From Gamarada debralockiae (Eukaryota; Ascomycota; Leotiomycetes; Helotiales; Hyphodiscaceae), in the NCBI GenBank assembly GCA_002803225.1, contig NXFV01000228.1, forward strand, positions 1 to 54,267: DNA of 54,267 nt, given 5' to 3'. This document shows, piece by piece, positions 45,017 through 54,267 of the stretch. A program made the translations under genes and the position numbers. Within the stretch, counting starts at the first letter, position 1. The number at the start of each line of letters is the position of its first letter. The notes beneath the pieces were generated by a model that had not been told where the DNA came from, did not search any database, and saw nothing but the letters and a program-made list of their open reading frames with translations.

Positions 45017-46026
45017 CAGTGTAGCTGTTCAACAGCTCAAGAGCTTCTGGGATCTTTATCACTAACCCGCCCTACCTTCTGAAACGGGTAGATAAATCAT
45101 TCAACCTAAGCAACGAGACGATGTCTGTGCAAACCCTGGTGCCACCGATTGGTCAATTTACGGCCGCTCGGGATGTTCAAGCTACAGCCATCATGGAGTT
45201 GCATGTACAAAAGAGTCTCCGCATTGTCCATAACCTGGAAAAAGTGCAGGATGAGACGGGATTCAGATTTCTGGCAGTGCGGGGTTGCCAAATGTGGAGT
45301 AAGACGAGGGTTTGGGATGCGATTGGCTGAAAGAAATCGGGAGGAAACTGGTCGGAGTCTGGCCTCATCTGTCGTTTGGCATCCCTGTTTTAACCTAACT
45401 TACGCATATGAACCCTTGCGATAGATCCGTCAATCATATGATTGAACCTCAGGTCCACCCCTCAGTCTGGAGGATCCGTCCTTTGGTCTCGATTCACGGT
45501 CGGACGAAAAGAAAGCGGGGAATATAGTCCACGAGGCCGCGGCTCTTTGCTCATCTCACCTCGGAGTTTGATGTTCAGGTTATTTCAAATACCTCGGTCG
45601 CTTCTTTAGGGAGATGGGAAAGGCTTTCAGTATGAAATCGGAAATCACTCCTGGGGTGCATCATGCACCCCGCCGCGCCCCTTTCTCCGCATAGTGGCAG
45701 CCCCCCTTTTTTTGGTCTCGCTTATCGTGACTTCTCTCGATCAGATACAGCAATTTAACAGTTGCTGTGAGCACAAAGTGTCATCAATTGCTTTTTCCAC
45801 GATCAGAACTGTGGTTGTTGACTACGTCGATATTTTCATCTACTCGAGGCTTGTCAAACTTTCAAAAAACCTCGTGGATGTCATTGTGAAAGTATTCGTA
45901 TTTTCTATTCGGAGAGAAGGAATGAGTTCGTATATAAGGTGCAATTCATTCTCCTTTCATTGCTCTTTCCATCACCAATCAATTCAATCCAATCTCCAAA
46001 CTCTTTCCACAATCTCAACCTTCACC
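45017..46026. other. Intergenic, upstream of the CE5 relic
   Basis: A perfect hairpin (8-bp arms GGGGTGCA/TGCACCCC, loop TCA) lies at 45653-45671. Two CCTCGG hexamers lie 33 bp apart at 45559-45564 and 45592-45597. Pyrimidine-rich sequence with repeated CAATC words precedes the start at 46027. No gene supported. Confidence 0.5.
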
Positions 46027-46862
46027 ATGTACTTCCTCCTCGTTGCTCTCCTGCCCCTGGCCGCTCCAACCACAGCCCCAAGTAGCGGCTGCGCAGCAAT
46101 GGGCATCATCATCGCCCGCGCACAAACGAGGCTCCAGGCGAAGGCATCATCGGCACTCTCGCGGCTGCCATCCAGTCAAGCTCCACGCAAACCGTGTCCC
46201 GCACCGCAGTCGACTATTCTGCCGTTCTCTACCCCTCTGTTCTAAGTGTGGCGTCTGGTGTTGCTGCTATGACGGCTGATCTTAAGGCTGCTGTTGAGGC
46301 TTGTCCTAATCAGAAGATTGTGTTGTTGAGTATTCGCAGGGCGGTAAGTTCCCATATCTAAGCAATATTGGAAGCGGTATCTGTGGCTGACTGGAGTTGT
46401 AGCTGAATATGTAGGCGACACGCTTGGAGGAGGCGGAGGTGGGAACTTTGGCGATGCTGAGACGCCTCCTTTGACTATGCGACGTATGGATCTCATGTCA
46501 AAGCAGCCATCATGGACAGCCAAGCCACCTCTCCCAATTCCTCCCACCACTTACTAATAACGTGAAAGATGGGTGATCCTCACTTCACGACTTCAGAATC
46601 TGCGTTCCATGTCGGGACATGCACTCAAGATGAGCCTTTGACGCAATACACCAGTATTCTGCAGAGTTATTATGATTATGGTATGTTTTACAATTTTGTT
46701 CTTGTCTTTATGAATTGTCAAGTTTGGGATTTGTGTACTGAATTGGGTGAACAGGAGACCCATTCTGTTGTTCTGGACTTTGATACGTTGGCTCATTTGG
46801 ATTACACTGAAGAATATGATGATGCGGCTTTGGGGTTTGTGTTAAGTAAGATTGGTGGGTAG
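46027..46862 (+). pseudogene. Cutinase-superfamily (CE5) esterase pseudogene
   Basis: It would be a secreted esterase on cutin or acetylated xylan. The start gives a signal peptide (MYFLLVALLPLAAPTTA) and then CAAMGIIIAR. Near 46118-46121 one base is missing; the next frame continues NEAPGEGIIGTLAAAIQSSS to ADLKAAVEACPNQKIVLLS. A second missing base near 46330 breaks the nucleophile motif (expected YSQG; the bases for TCG CAG GGC are there). After an intron (about 46343-46402) GDTLGGGGGGNFGDAETPP follows; then another frame change before HVKAAIM (46495-46512). After another intron come MGDPHFTTSESAFHVGTCTQ (46569-46628) and QYTSILQSYYDYG, and after a further intron DPFCCSG in one frame and DTLAHLDYTEEYDDAALG in another. 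At least four frame breaks inactivate it, although the codon text is still well preserved. Confidence 0.8.
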
Positions 46863-48829
46863 GGTGTGTTGGGGGAAGGTTGCCAAACGGTGTGGTGGTA
46901 AGAAAAGTTTGCATTGAGTTGTACGGACATTGTGCTGGGGTGGTTGATGTGGGTTTCTATCTTCGCTTCTGTATATAGCTTTCTTGGGCATTCAACATGC
47001 CATTTGAATACCTGATTAGCCCAATTCACAGGCCCTGAAAATGGTTCAACGTCCGCCAAGTCCAAGCTAGACATCAGTCGAACTTCGACTTCGACTATCC
47101 TAATCTTGCCGGAGTGATGGCCGGAAACCACCAAGGTATGCTTTTCCTATAAATTTCTGTCCTCTCAGAGCTTTTACGGGGCTATGCTATAATAGCAGTT
47201 GTATTCAGATATGCTCTCCGCGAAATCGTCAAATATCTCATAATTACCTCCAACATTCATCCGTAACTTGACTGTGAAGCAAGAGAAAAAGTTCTGGCTA
47301 GTGCAAAGTTCTTGCATTTCATACAAGACTACTTGAAGCTGTACCACCTTCCTTCAAGCCTTCCTCAGATGGCTGCTGCCCTGGAATACATCGCAGGGAA
47401 TAAAGGAGAGCCGGGCTTCTTCTTGTATATGTTACCGAATAATGGTGAATGAGCATTCTTCTTATGCTCTTTAATCCTACTTTGAATTATAGGACCGAGC
47501 TGGTCAAGCTCTCCCTAACTAATGCGATAACCCCGCTTTTCGCTGATGCTGCGGCCTCGGGAAAAGCCTTGCTTGAAGAATATTAGTTTTTGAAATACGC
47601 TCAAATCTCGAGGCGCTACTTACTTCCAAGCTTTCCTTCAAGCTCGCTGAATCAAGGCCAGCTTCAGCCTTGAATCATTCTCCGCTAAGAGCGTCACTCT
47701 CTTGAACTGCTTCCTCGCGCCACCCCAAACGTGTTCATCTTATCCCAGAGGCCAAAGAAGGTCTTATTCTCCAAGCGCCAGGTCGGCCGCTTCATCAGCC
47801 TTGTAGTCAAGCTTCCCATATTCAATCAATGGAAAGGCGATTTCTGTAGCCCCGGCACGTTCGGCGGCTTCTAAGGCATGCCTGTAACTGATAGTTAGAT
47901 TTACTTTTCCTGTTCTGGGCCTTTATTCCTCTCCTTCACATGTGGAAGGATTATACAATTGCAGTTGGTTCTAGTATGGCCTAAGTGGGTCGGTCAGCTT
48001 GAGATGGCGGCGGCACTCAAGGTTCTTGCAGGACTCACCACTAGGAGGTATGTAATCGCACTCCATTACATCAGAGCCAATACATCATCAGGAGGATGGG
48101 CCCACTCAGCATTATGGAGAGCCGCCTCAATCCCTGCTGCTAGTACCTCAAATGGCTCATCATCCTTGCTCAGACGCCAGAGGCATTGGTTGCGAAGCAG
48201 TGCTTGGAAGTCAATCTAACAGTCAGGATCAGTTACAATGACGATAGTATCGCATTGGTACGTGAGCATATCCGCTTTCACAATTTGAGAAAGCTAGTAG
48301 ACTGCCATGAATAATACAACCCTTTAGAGCTATACTCTGGATCCTAAAGTAAGGTAGCGGGAGCCTCCTCTCTCTCCATTCACCTTACCTCCGATATAGA
48401 ATATGTATAAGATATTACACACTTACTGGAAGATCATACCACTCGTTTCGGGAGGCTTGAATTGATATTGGAAAACGCTCACTGGTGCTATTGGATCTTT
48501 GGAATTCTGGAGTTGGAGTGTGTGAAGAGGATAGATAAATGAGGCAGGGGGTTGAGCTAGAAATCAGAACAACATGGGGCAAAGTTGAGTTCTTTTTTTG
48601 GTATCCATAGAGCCTCGTTTCCTTGTGTCCCTTTGTCTATTGTTATTGTGTGTTGCCGCAAACGGAATCAACCATGGTATCCTAGTATAAGATCGGATAT
48701 CACAGAGTCGCTGTTCCTCAGCAGGAAACGTGCACAATTAAATAATCTCAACCCATTTGCTTCGCCCACATTGCTGCTCTGCCCTTGTTCACGAAGAATG
48801 AAGAATTACTTCAGGGCCTTCCATGGCGT
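46863..48829. other. Intergenic 2 kb with coding relics
   Basis: On the plus strand, 47280-47445 reads protein-like (FLHFIQDYLKLYHLP, MAAALEYIAGNKGEPGF). After an intron-like stretch, 47493-47586 reads TELVKLSLTNAITPLFADAA and ends in a stop, but the two pieces do not join in frame. On the minus strand, 48225-48100 reads IDFQALLRNQCLWRLSKDDE and EVLAAGIEAALHNAEWA with one stop. These look like worn fragments of unidentified genes. Confidence 0.35.
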
Positions 48830-49320
48830 TTACCTGCAACTTAGGACTCCTGGCGCAGATATCTGCAACCTCGTTCGCCTTGATAACATTTCTCCGCTGC
48901 AGAGGTGCTGCAGCCCCAGGGTAAATTCTGCTGAGACACTATTAACGTCCATCCCTGCGTGGCGAAAACCCCACCGTGCCGAAAAAAATGGTAAGTAACT
49001 TACTTGAATTTGAGACTCTAAAGAGAGTATCACACGTATCCCTTCAGAAATCTTCCCTATCCAGCCAAGGGCCTCAAGCCAGTGTCTCGAAAACACCGAC
49101 CGCCTATCTCCACGACTCAAATTCATAGCATGGCCAATATGGAAACGGACGAGATAGGTCATGGCTGACTTGCTCGAATCTGAAAAGCCAGGGCATCGAT
49201 CGGGCGGGAAGCTGAATCGTGCGTAGCTCGAAAAGACGACTTCAAGGAACACCATACATCTGGCAGCTGATCGAACAGCAGATTCAGCCAGTGTCGTATC
49301 CACGCGGCCGACTACTTTCC
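48830..49320 (-). pseudogene. Isolated coding fragment, possibly from a transcription-factor regulatory domain
   Basis: The minus-strand frame 49303-49010 reads SAARCMVFLEVVFSSYARFS, FSDSSKSAMTYLVRFHIGHA and HWLEALGWIGKISEGIRVI, then reaches a GTAAGT donor after LESQIQ. It is helical and of even composition, like a middle-homology segment, but has no start codon context or convincing neighbour exons. It is a fragment or an exon of an unresolved gene. Confidence 0.35.
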
Positions 49321-49364
49321 CAACTCTTAACTGACAACACGCACCTGATGTGATATCGCACCCA

Positions 49365-50510
49365 TTACCAAATGCGGCACGCAGACAGAACTAAAAACAA
49401 CGCTGTAGTCAGGATCTTGAACTTGGGTAATTCTATGGCCGTAGCCGCCGAGCCGGTCGGGGTCGGAGTCGGAGCGGATGGATTTAGTGGGCTGCTCAGA
49501 GCTGCCGCGGTTGGTGTCGGTGTAACGGCCGCGAAGGCGACGGTCGACGTGTTCGTAGGGCAGTATGATGCGTATGACGAAGCACTGAGAACCAAATCAC
49601 ACCAAAAGCCAGAATTCTCTGCTTTCAACGCCGTGCTAAGTGCGTGTGGCAGCGTCAGTAAAGATTGTGGCGGAAGTAAGGATAGTGGCGGAGGTAAAGA
49701 TAGTGGAGGTACTGGCGGAACTAAAGGGGTGGACGGAAGTGCTTGTGGTGGCGGACACCCCGTCACTGCTTTTGCGCACGCCGCCGCGAGCGAGTTCCAT
49801 TGATCCGGTACGTAGTAGGAGCCGGAGTAACACGCGCAATTGGTGCCGCCGCCGCTACAATAGACGCTGAGCGATGACCAAGCGCTGCAGGCATTCGTAG
49901 GCTGGGCTGGGTCGAAGACGGTTATGTAGGTGGGAATTGTGGCGCAATTGCCGCCGACGACAGGTGAGCAGAAGTCGGTGATTGTGTAGGTTATGATTGT
50001 TGGCGTTCCAGCAGAGCCGCCGTTTTGGGGACCGCCACCGGTCTCGTTAGGTTTATTGTCGTCGGCGGCGACGTCGGTTTCTGCGGCTTCGAGGATATCG
50101 TCGACTCTGGAGAAGAATTGATCCCACTCGCCGGTTAGATCTACCCCTCGGTCAGCGGCGTTGATTCTGCGGGCAATGCACTGTACTGTACCTGAAAATG
50201 GCGCTTGGTTATTGTTGTCGATGTATTCCCCCAAAGGAGATGGCTCGTTTGAGCCCGGGTTTGGGATGGGGTCGACGTTGGGGACGGGGATGGGGTCTAC
50301 TTTGGGGACAGGTACGGGGTCGACGGGAATGTCAGGTATAGGGTCGACTTTGGGGACCGGTACGGGGTCGACGGGAATGTCAGGTACAGGGTCGACGGGA
50401 ATGTCAATCGGATCAGGATGACGCTTCCCAATCTCAGGCACTGCACACAGGCCTTGGAAGACGAAGACGAGGATCAAGAGGAGATTTAGGACTCGGACCG
50501 CCACCTCCAT
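49365..50510 (-). CDS. Secreted, probably GPI-anchored protein with VDP/VP repeats
   Basis: One exon of 381 residues. The signal peptide (VLNLLLILVFVFQGLCA) is followed by a Kex2-like KR site (residues 29-30). Then comes an approximately 60-residue region of short repeats (PIDIPVDPVPDIPVDPVP, PVPKVDPIP), visible in DNA as repeated GGGTCGAC blocks at 50265-50410. The core has paired cysteines and the words CSAWSSLSVYCSGGGTNCAC and YYVPDQWNSLAAAC, seen in fungal surface proteins of unknown function. A Pro/Leu-rich and then Thr/Pro/Ser-rich stretch precedes a hydrophobic C-terminus (ILTTALFLVLSA), as in GPI-anchored proteins. The Pro/Leu-rich piece (about 260-300) is Ser/Thr-rich in another frame, so a pair of compensating indels there is possible. 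Confidence 0.75.
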   Translation of the reverse strand: MEVAVRVLNLLLILVFVFQGLCAVPEIGKRHPDPIDIPVDPVPDIPVDPVPVPKVDPIPDIPVDPVPVPKVDPIPVPNVDPIPNPGSNEPSPLGEYIDNNNQAPFSGTVQCIARRINAADRGVDLTGEWDQFFSRVDDILEAAETDVAADDNKPNETGGGPQNGGSAGTPTIITYTITDFCSPVVGGNCATIPTYITVFDPAQPTNACSAWSSLSVYCSGGGTNCACYSGSYYVPDQWNSLAAACAKAVTGCPPPQALPSTPLVPPVPPLSLPPPLSLLPPQSLLTLPHALSTALKAENSGFWCDLVLSASSYASYCPTNTSTVAFAAVTPTPTAAALSSPLNPSAPTPTPTGSAATAIELPKFKILTTALFLVLSACRIW

Positions 50511-50920
50511 GATTCTAAGCAGTGAATTGAACCATCAGAAGCAGCAGAGAAGCCCAACACGGCTATGATGTACTGTAGAAAGCATACATGATAAGAGTAC
50601 TCTGTGATGAAGCGCAGCGCGGAATTTGCCGATCCTTCTGGAACTTGTACGGTCGCAAGGAGGCTTGGCAAATTTACTGAACTTAGTCATAACATCCCCT
50701 ACTATTCCGTATTTGCCAGTACTCTGTACCGTATATCTGGAAACTAAAAGCACGACCCTTAAAAGGCAGAGCAGTTCAGCCTCGCGGCATTTTTGTATCC
50801 AACCACGTTGCTGGACGTTGGCATGCAGGCGCGTGCTCCGTAGGCGTACACCTCAATGCCTACGAAAGTACATCCCTCTATCCTTGAGGCACGCGACGTT
50901 TCCTTATCGCCGGGGCAAAT
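50511..50920. promoter_or_regulatory. Divergent promoter region between the repeat surface protein and the HET gene
   Basis: These 410 bp separate two genes that point away from each other. No specific site was recognised. Confidence 0.5.
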
Positions 50921-53094
50921 ATGGCACCCGAGTTCACCTACCGTCCTCTCAATCAGGACCCGCCAGAGATCCGGCTTCTCGAACTAAAGCCTGCTGCCGA
51001 ACGAGCGCTCTCTCTCGAGTGCACTCTTCGGCATAGCGCACTGAGTTCAGCAAGATACTCTTGTCTTTCGTACGTCTGGGGAGATCCAAACAAGGATGAG
51101 AAATCAGAAATAGGGATCGCGTACAAGAAGACCATCGGAGAGCACTTCAAACCGAAGAGAAGACGAGGTTCGGAATCGGACAAATGTCATATGAAAATTG
51201 GCAGCAGCCTGGCAGCGGCATTAAGACATCTTCGCCATGAACGCAATCGAGTCACCATATGGGTCGATGCGCTGTGCATCAATCAAGAGGACGCCGAAGA
51301 GAAGAATTGGCAGGTTCCGCTCATGATGCGGATATACTCGAACGCTGCAAATGTCCATGCATGGCTCGGTCCACGCTACGATGAAAGCCCAGATGTCGTC
51401 AACTCTGTCACTGCTGCGTTTGATCTCATCCCCATCGTCGCCGACTTACTAAGGCGATCCGACTGCATGCAGCGGCTTGCGGATGAAACATCGTGGTCCA
51501 AGGCCTGCTTTGCACTCGCGGAACCGAGAACGCGGGACGTCCAGCTCTTTTGGACTGCCATGTCAAAGACGTTGCGCGATGCGATGGCATCTAAGGGCTT
51601 GTGGGATTGCTACCTTTCCGCCTTCAAGACCTTGTCCCAGGTTAAATATTTCCAAAGGATGTGGGTACGTGACCCTGAGGTACGGATCAGATAGAGCAAG
51701 TGTTGACATTCAAAACCTTCGGCCTGCAGGTGCTTCAAGAAACCGGAAGGGCGCGTGTGCTGACTTTCCACTATGCTGAACGTGAAGCGGCATATAAGCT
51801 GCTTTTTCTCTCACTTTGCCTAGCAAGACCCTTCTGCACCTCCAAGAGTCCGGCTGACTTACGCGCCATCTCCCCCGGCTTCGACTCTCGATTCTTCAGC
51901 TGCCTCACAGCGCGAATGTACTGTAACCTGAACTGCGACATCAACAAGGTCCTCGAATTGGCATACTGGCAACGGCCGCCGATGCATCAAGCGACGAATC
52001 CCCGGGATCTCATCTACGCGCTCTTAGGGCTTGTCAGTGGGCCCAAGGGAATCAAAGTACGCTACAACCTCAGCGTTGAATATGCCTACATCTCGGCTAC
52101 TCGACTGCTCCTCTCGCAAGGCTTTACGGAAATACTGCTTTCGTTCAAGCCGTACATTTCAAGTGAAGCCATCACTTCTGAGACCTTTCCTTCATGGGCT
52201 TATGATTGGTCGACCAGAGGCATATCTTCCTTTGGCCAATATGCGGCTTGCGGACATACGCAACCGGCATTGTCCTTTATACAGTTCCCGGGTTTGGAGT
52301 GCAATGTGGCGATGACTCTCAGAGGAAGCAAATGCGGATACGTCACTGCGACAAGTTATTCATTCTCTGCGGTTGCAAGCACGGCCGGATTTACGCCGCA
52401 AGTGATCCAGGTAGGAAATATCAATCTTCAGCCACCTTCGGCAGGAGAGAAGCAGACCTTCGGCGAGCAAATACGTTGGAAGTACTGCCAACTCCACGTC
52501 AACGTACCTATTGCAGATACAGAGAAACTCTTCAATGACTCTACTTTCCCCATCGCGCCATTCTGGATCTGGTGGATCAAATGGGTGACGGCACTCTGGA
52601 GCTTTGCCTTGGTGAACTTATGCCAACAAGATGACCGCAAGGTGTTGAATAGTGCCCTTGAACTACTGTTGCGCAAAGCTTCCACGGATCTCAAGGGACT
52701 TACCGCAGCAAGAAACCTCCACGACCTGATAGATCCGCATTTTTGGTCGAACATTGTTCCTAACACAAGCCAACAGCTCAATACAGAGATGGAAAACGGC
52801 AACGCGACCGCAGAACCTGAAACTCGGCTCAGCGTCGAAGCGGCGCAGTCGCTCTTTCGTTCTGCCTGGGGGATGCGGCCACTTGCCCTGGACGGAGGAC
52901 ACCTAAGCTATGGGCCCGAATCCGCGGAGCCAGGCGACGAAATCGTTATCTTTTACGGGGTCAAAGCTCCCCTAGTCGTCAGGAAGGTCGACGAAACTGC
53001 CTACAAGATTCTCGGCCCAGCACATGTGTGCGGAGTAATGCAAGGGCAGTTTATGGACACTAACCCGCCGGGCCAAAAGTACGTGTTGATTTGA
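50921..53094 (+). CDS. HET-domain (heterokaryon incompatibility) protein
   Basis: HET-domain proteins mediate recognition and cell death after fusion of unlike fungal individuals; the role of this member is unknown. Two exons (50921-51664 and 51730-53094) around a 65-nt intron give 702 residues with phase 0 at the junction. The HET core is clear: PPEIRLLELKP, SCLSYVWGDPN, then TIWVDALCINQED followed by LMMRIYSNAANVHAWLGP and, across the splice, YFQRMWVLQETGRARVL. The usual second half follows (TNPRDLIYALLGLV, FPSWAYDWS). The C-terminal part (PGDEIVIFYGVKAPLVVRKV) is the common HET tail. No STAND, NACHT or repeat domain is fused. A roughly 30-residue insert rich in Lys and Glu lies between the first two HET motifs. 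Confidence 0.93.
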
Positions 53095-53469
53095 AAGAGG
53101 GCGAGAGACTTCACTCCGGCAATCGTCAGCATTGTTCAGGGCTCTCTACGGGTCTGTCCCCGTCGGGCGCCCTCTAGCCGTTCGCCGCCAGCTCCTTTCT
53201 TCTCGCATGGGCTTGAATAGGCAGGACAGGGTACGGCCGCAAGAGATTACAACAGCGGTTCAACAGAAAGACCAGAAGCTTATGCGATCTTTTATAGCGC
53301 TTCAAGAGCTCGTGGACGTTCTTGATGGCCCTCTTCCTGATCTCGCGGAGTCCGGAAGCGGAACGCTCAAGAGATGATGCATCCCTGCAACCGCTCTAGC
53401 CCAATTTCAGGAATCGTGCTTGCATGCTCAGGGGAAGGAGTCTCAAAATCAGGCACCATCAAGGTCGAA

Positions 53470-53585
53470 TCACGCTCGCTCAGGCTATGCTCATGCTAGC
53501 TCATGGCGGCTCGGGGCAGGCTCAAGCGTGCTCAGTATTGCCCAGACACAGCTCAGGCTGCTAACTCACCGCTCACGCTCACCCC
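53470..53585. repeat. GCTCA-rich imperfect repeat
   Basis: About ten GCTCA or GCTCG words occur irregularly in 115 bp. They are not strictly periodic. Confidence 0.55.
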
Positions 53586-54134
53586 GTTAAAAATAAGTAT
53601 CTGAAAAACTAGCGACACCTAATTCGCCTTCTACTGTACTGCTAGTCATGTTCTAAATCAAAATTATGCTTTAGAGAGGGCGAGATTGGCGCCATTGCGG
53701 TCTAGCCGTTGATAGTAATAGGCAGAAAAGCTGGTTATAGTATCACCCTCTATTTCTGCCTTGCTGTCTAATTAGACCGCTTCTCGGTTTCGGTAGCGTC
53801 CGTGAAGTCCCACGACGAATTCCGTACCGTGTGCGGATAAAAAAATTAAGCCGTGTCGCCATTAGATGGTCTGTGTCCTTAAACATTCGTTCAGTGTTTG
53901 AAGACGGGACGCCAATTTCGCACATAGCTGTATTATCAGACCTGCGACCTTATCAAACGGCTGCCATAATAAAATTAATTATGGCCGATGACGGAACCCG
54001 ATGGAGTCACACATCAGGGGAGGCGGAAGAATTGAACGTACGTATTCATCAAGGAAACCAAACATCTAACGATACTCGCTCCTCTAACTACTTTTCAGAA
54101 GTTGACTACCAATTTCGATATTGTATATTCATCT

Positions 54135-54255
54135 GACGAAATCACCAAAAGGGATAGAGAGGAGAGGAAGAAGAGGAAAGAGGAGAGAGAGAGGGTAGAA
54201 AAGTAGAAGGAGGAGGCGAAAGAGAAAGAGGCAAAAAAAAAAAAAAAGGACAGGA
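54135..54255. repeat. Purine tract ending in a poly(A) run
   Basis: GA-rich low-complexity sequence (GAGGAAGA-type words) ends in a run of about 17 A. It could be microsatellite DNA or the 3' tail of a retroposed sequence reaching past the window. Confidence 0.6.
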
Positions 54256-54267
54256 CAAGTAGTTCAA

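Larger units (their letters stand above)
53095..54267. other. Intergenic to window end, low-complexity sequence
   Basis: The frame 53132-53377 just after the HET gene has no recognised domain. 53470-53585 is rich in GCTCA words. 53831-54136 is a 101-codon frame without recognised domain. The last 130 bases are almost pure purine. Confidence 0.5.

Noticed and set aside
49372..49870. Plus-strand Gly/Ser/Val-rich frames opposite the surface-protein gene
   Set aside because: Low-complexity antisense of the Ser/Thr/Pro-rich region; the minus frame has signal peptide, cysteines and a C-terminal anchor.

Overview
The window is nuclear DNA of a filamentous ascomycete, most likely a leotiomycete-type plant-associated mould. 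This rests on short GT-AG introns (about 47-80 nt, often with CTAAC/CTGAC branch sites), a HET-domain gene, a fungal HSPA12-like Hsp70, Zn2Cys6 regulators, a GH71 alpha-1,3-glucanase, a PL1 pectate lyase and a cutinase-superfamily relic. The class is an inference from gene content, not a sequence match. I saw no rRNA, tRNA or CRISPR array.

Layout. 0.9-3.3 kb: a Clr5/TPR gene split in its last exon by a solo LTR; a sister solo LTR lies just downstream. 3.8-7.0 kb: gene-poor. 7.0-9.7 kb (-): a modular GH71 glucanase with one frameshift. 11.3-13.6 kb: housekeeping pair, a Trm140-type tRNA methyltransferase (-) and COQ10 (+), sharing a 314-bp divergent promoter. 15.5-16.3 kb (+): a small protein with a likely mitochondrial presequence and a retropepsin-like core. 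16.5-20.3 kb: decayed genes and a third solo LTR. 21.8-22.2 kb (+): a secreted precursor made largely of seven 11-residue repeats. 22.9-25.6 kb (-): a seven-exon Hsp70-like gene. 26.7-29.8 kb (+): a coiled-coil and multi-zinc-finger gene. 32.0-33.1 kb (-): a PAP2 lipid phosphatase. 34.0-36.2 kb (+): a decayed gene. 36.7-37.9 kb (-): pectate lyase. 39.2-41.8 kb: relics of a SLATT-type membrane protein and an AflR-like regulator. 42.3-45.0 kb (+): an intact six-exon Zn2Cys6 regulator. 46.0-46.9 kb (+): a cutinase-family (CE5) pseudogene. 49.4-50.5 kb (-): a secreted, probably GPI-anchored repeat protein. 50.9-53.1 kb (+): a HET-domain gene.

Themes. Intact housekeeping genes sit among many genes broken mostly by single-base frameshifts, plus three solo LTRs. 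Several of these could be indel errors of the assembly, but loci with three or more breaks look like true decay. There is no obvious biosynthetic cluster. The cell-wall genes (GH71, PL1, CE5 relic), the secreted precursors and the self/non-self type genes (HET, Clr5, SLATT relic) give the region an accessory, environment-facing character.

The observations I would follow first are the repeat-peptide precursor at 21.8 kb, the retropepsin-like protein at 15.5 kb, and the LTR insertion whose in-silico removal leaves the Clr5/TPR frame open.
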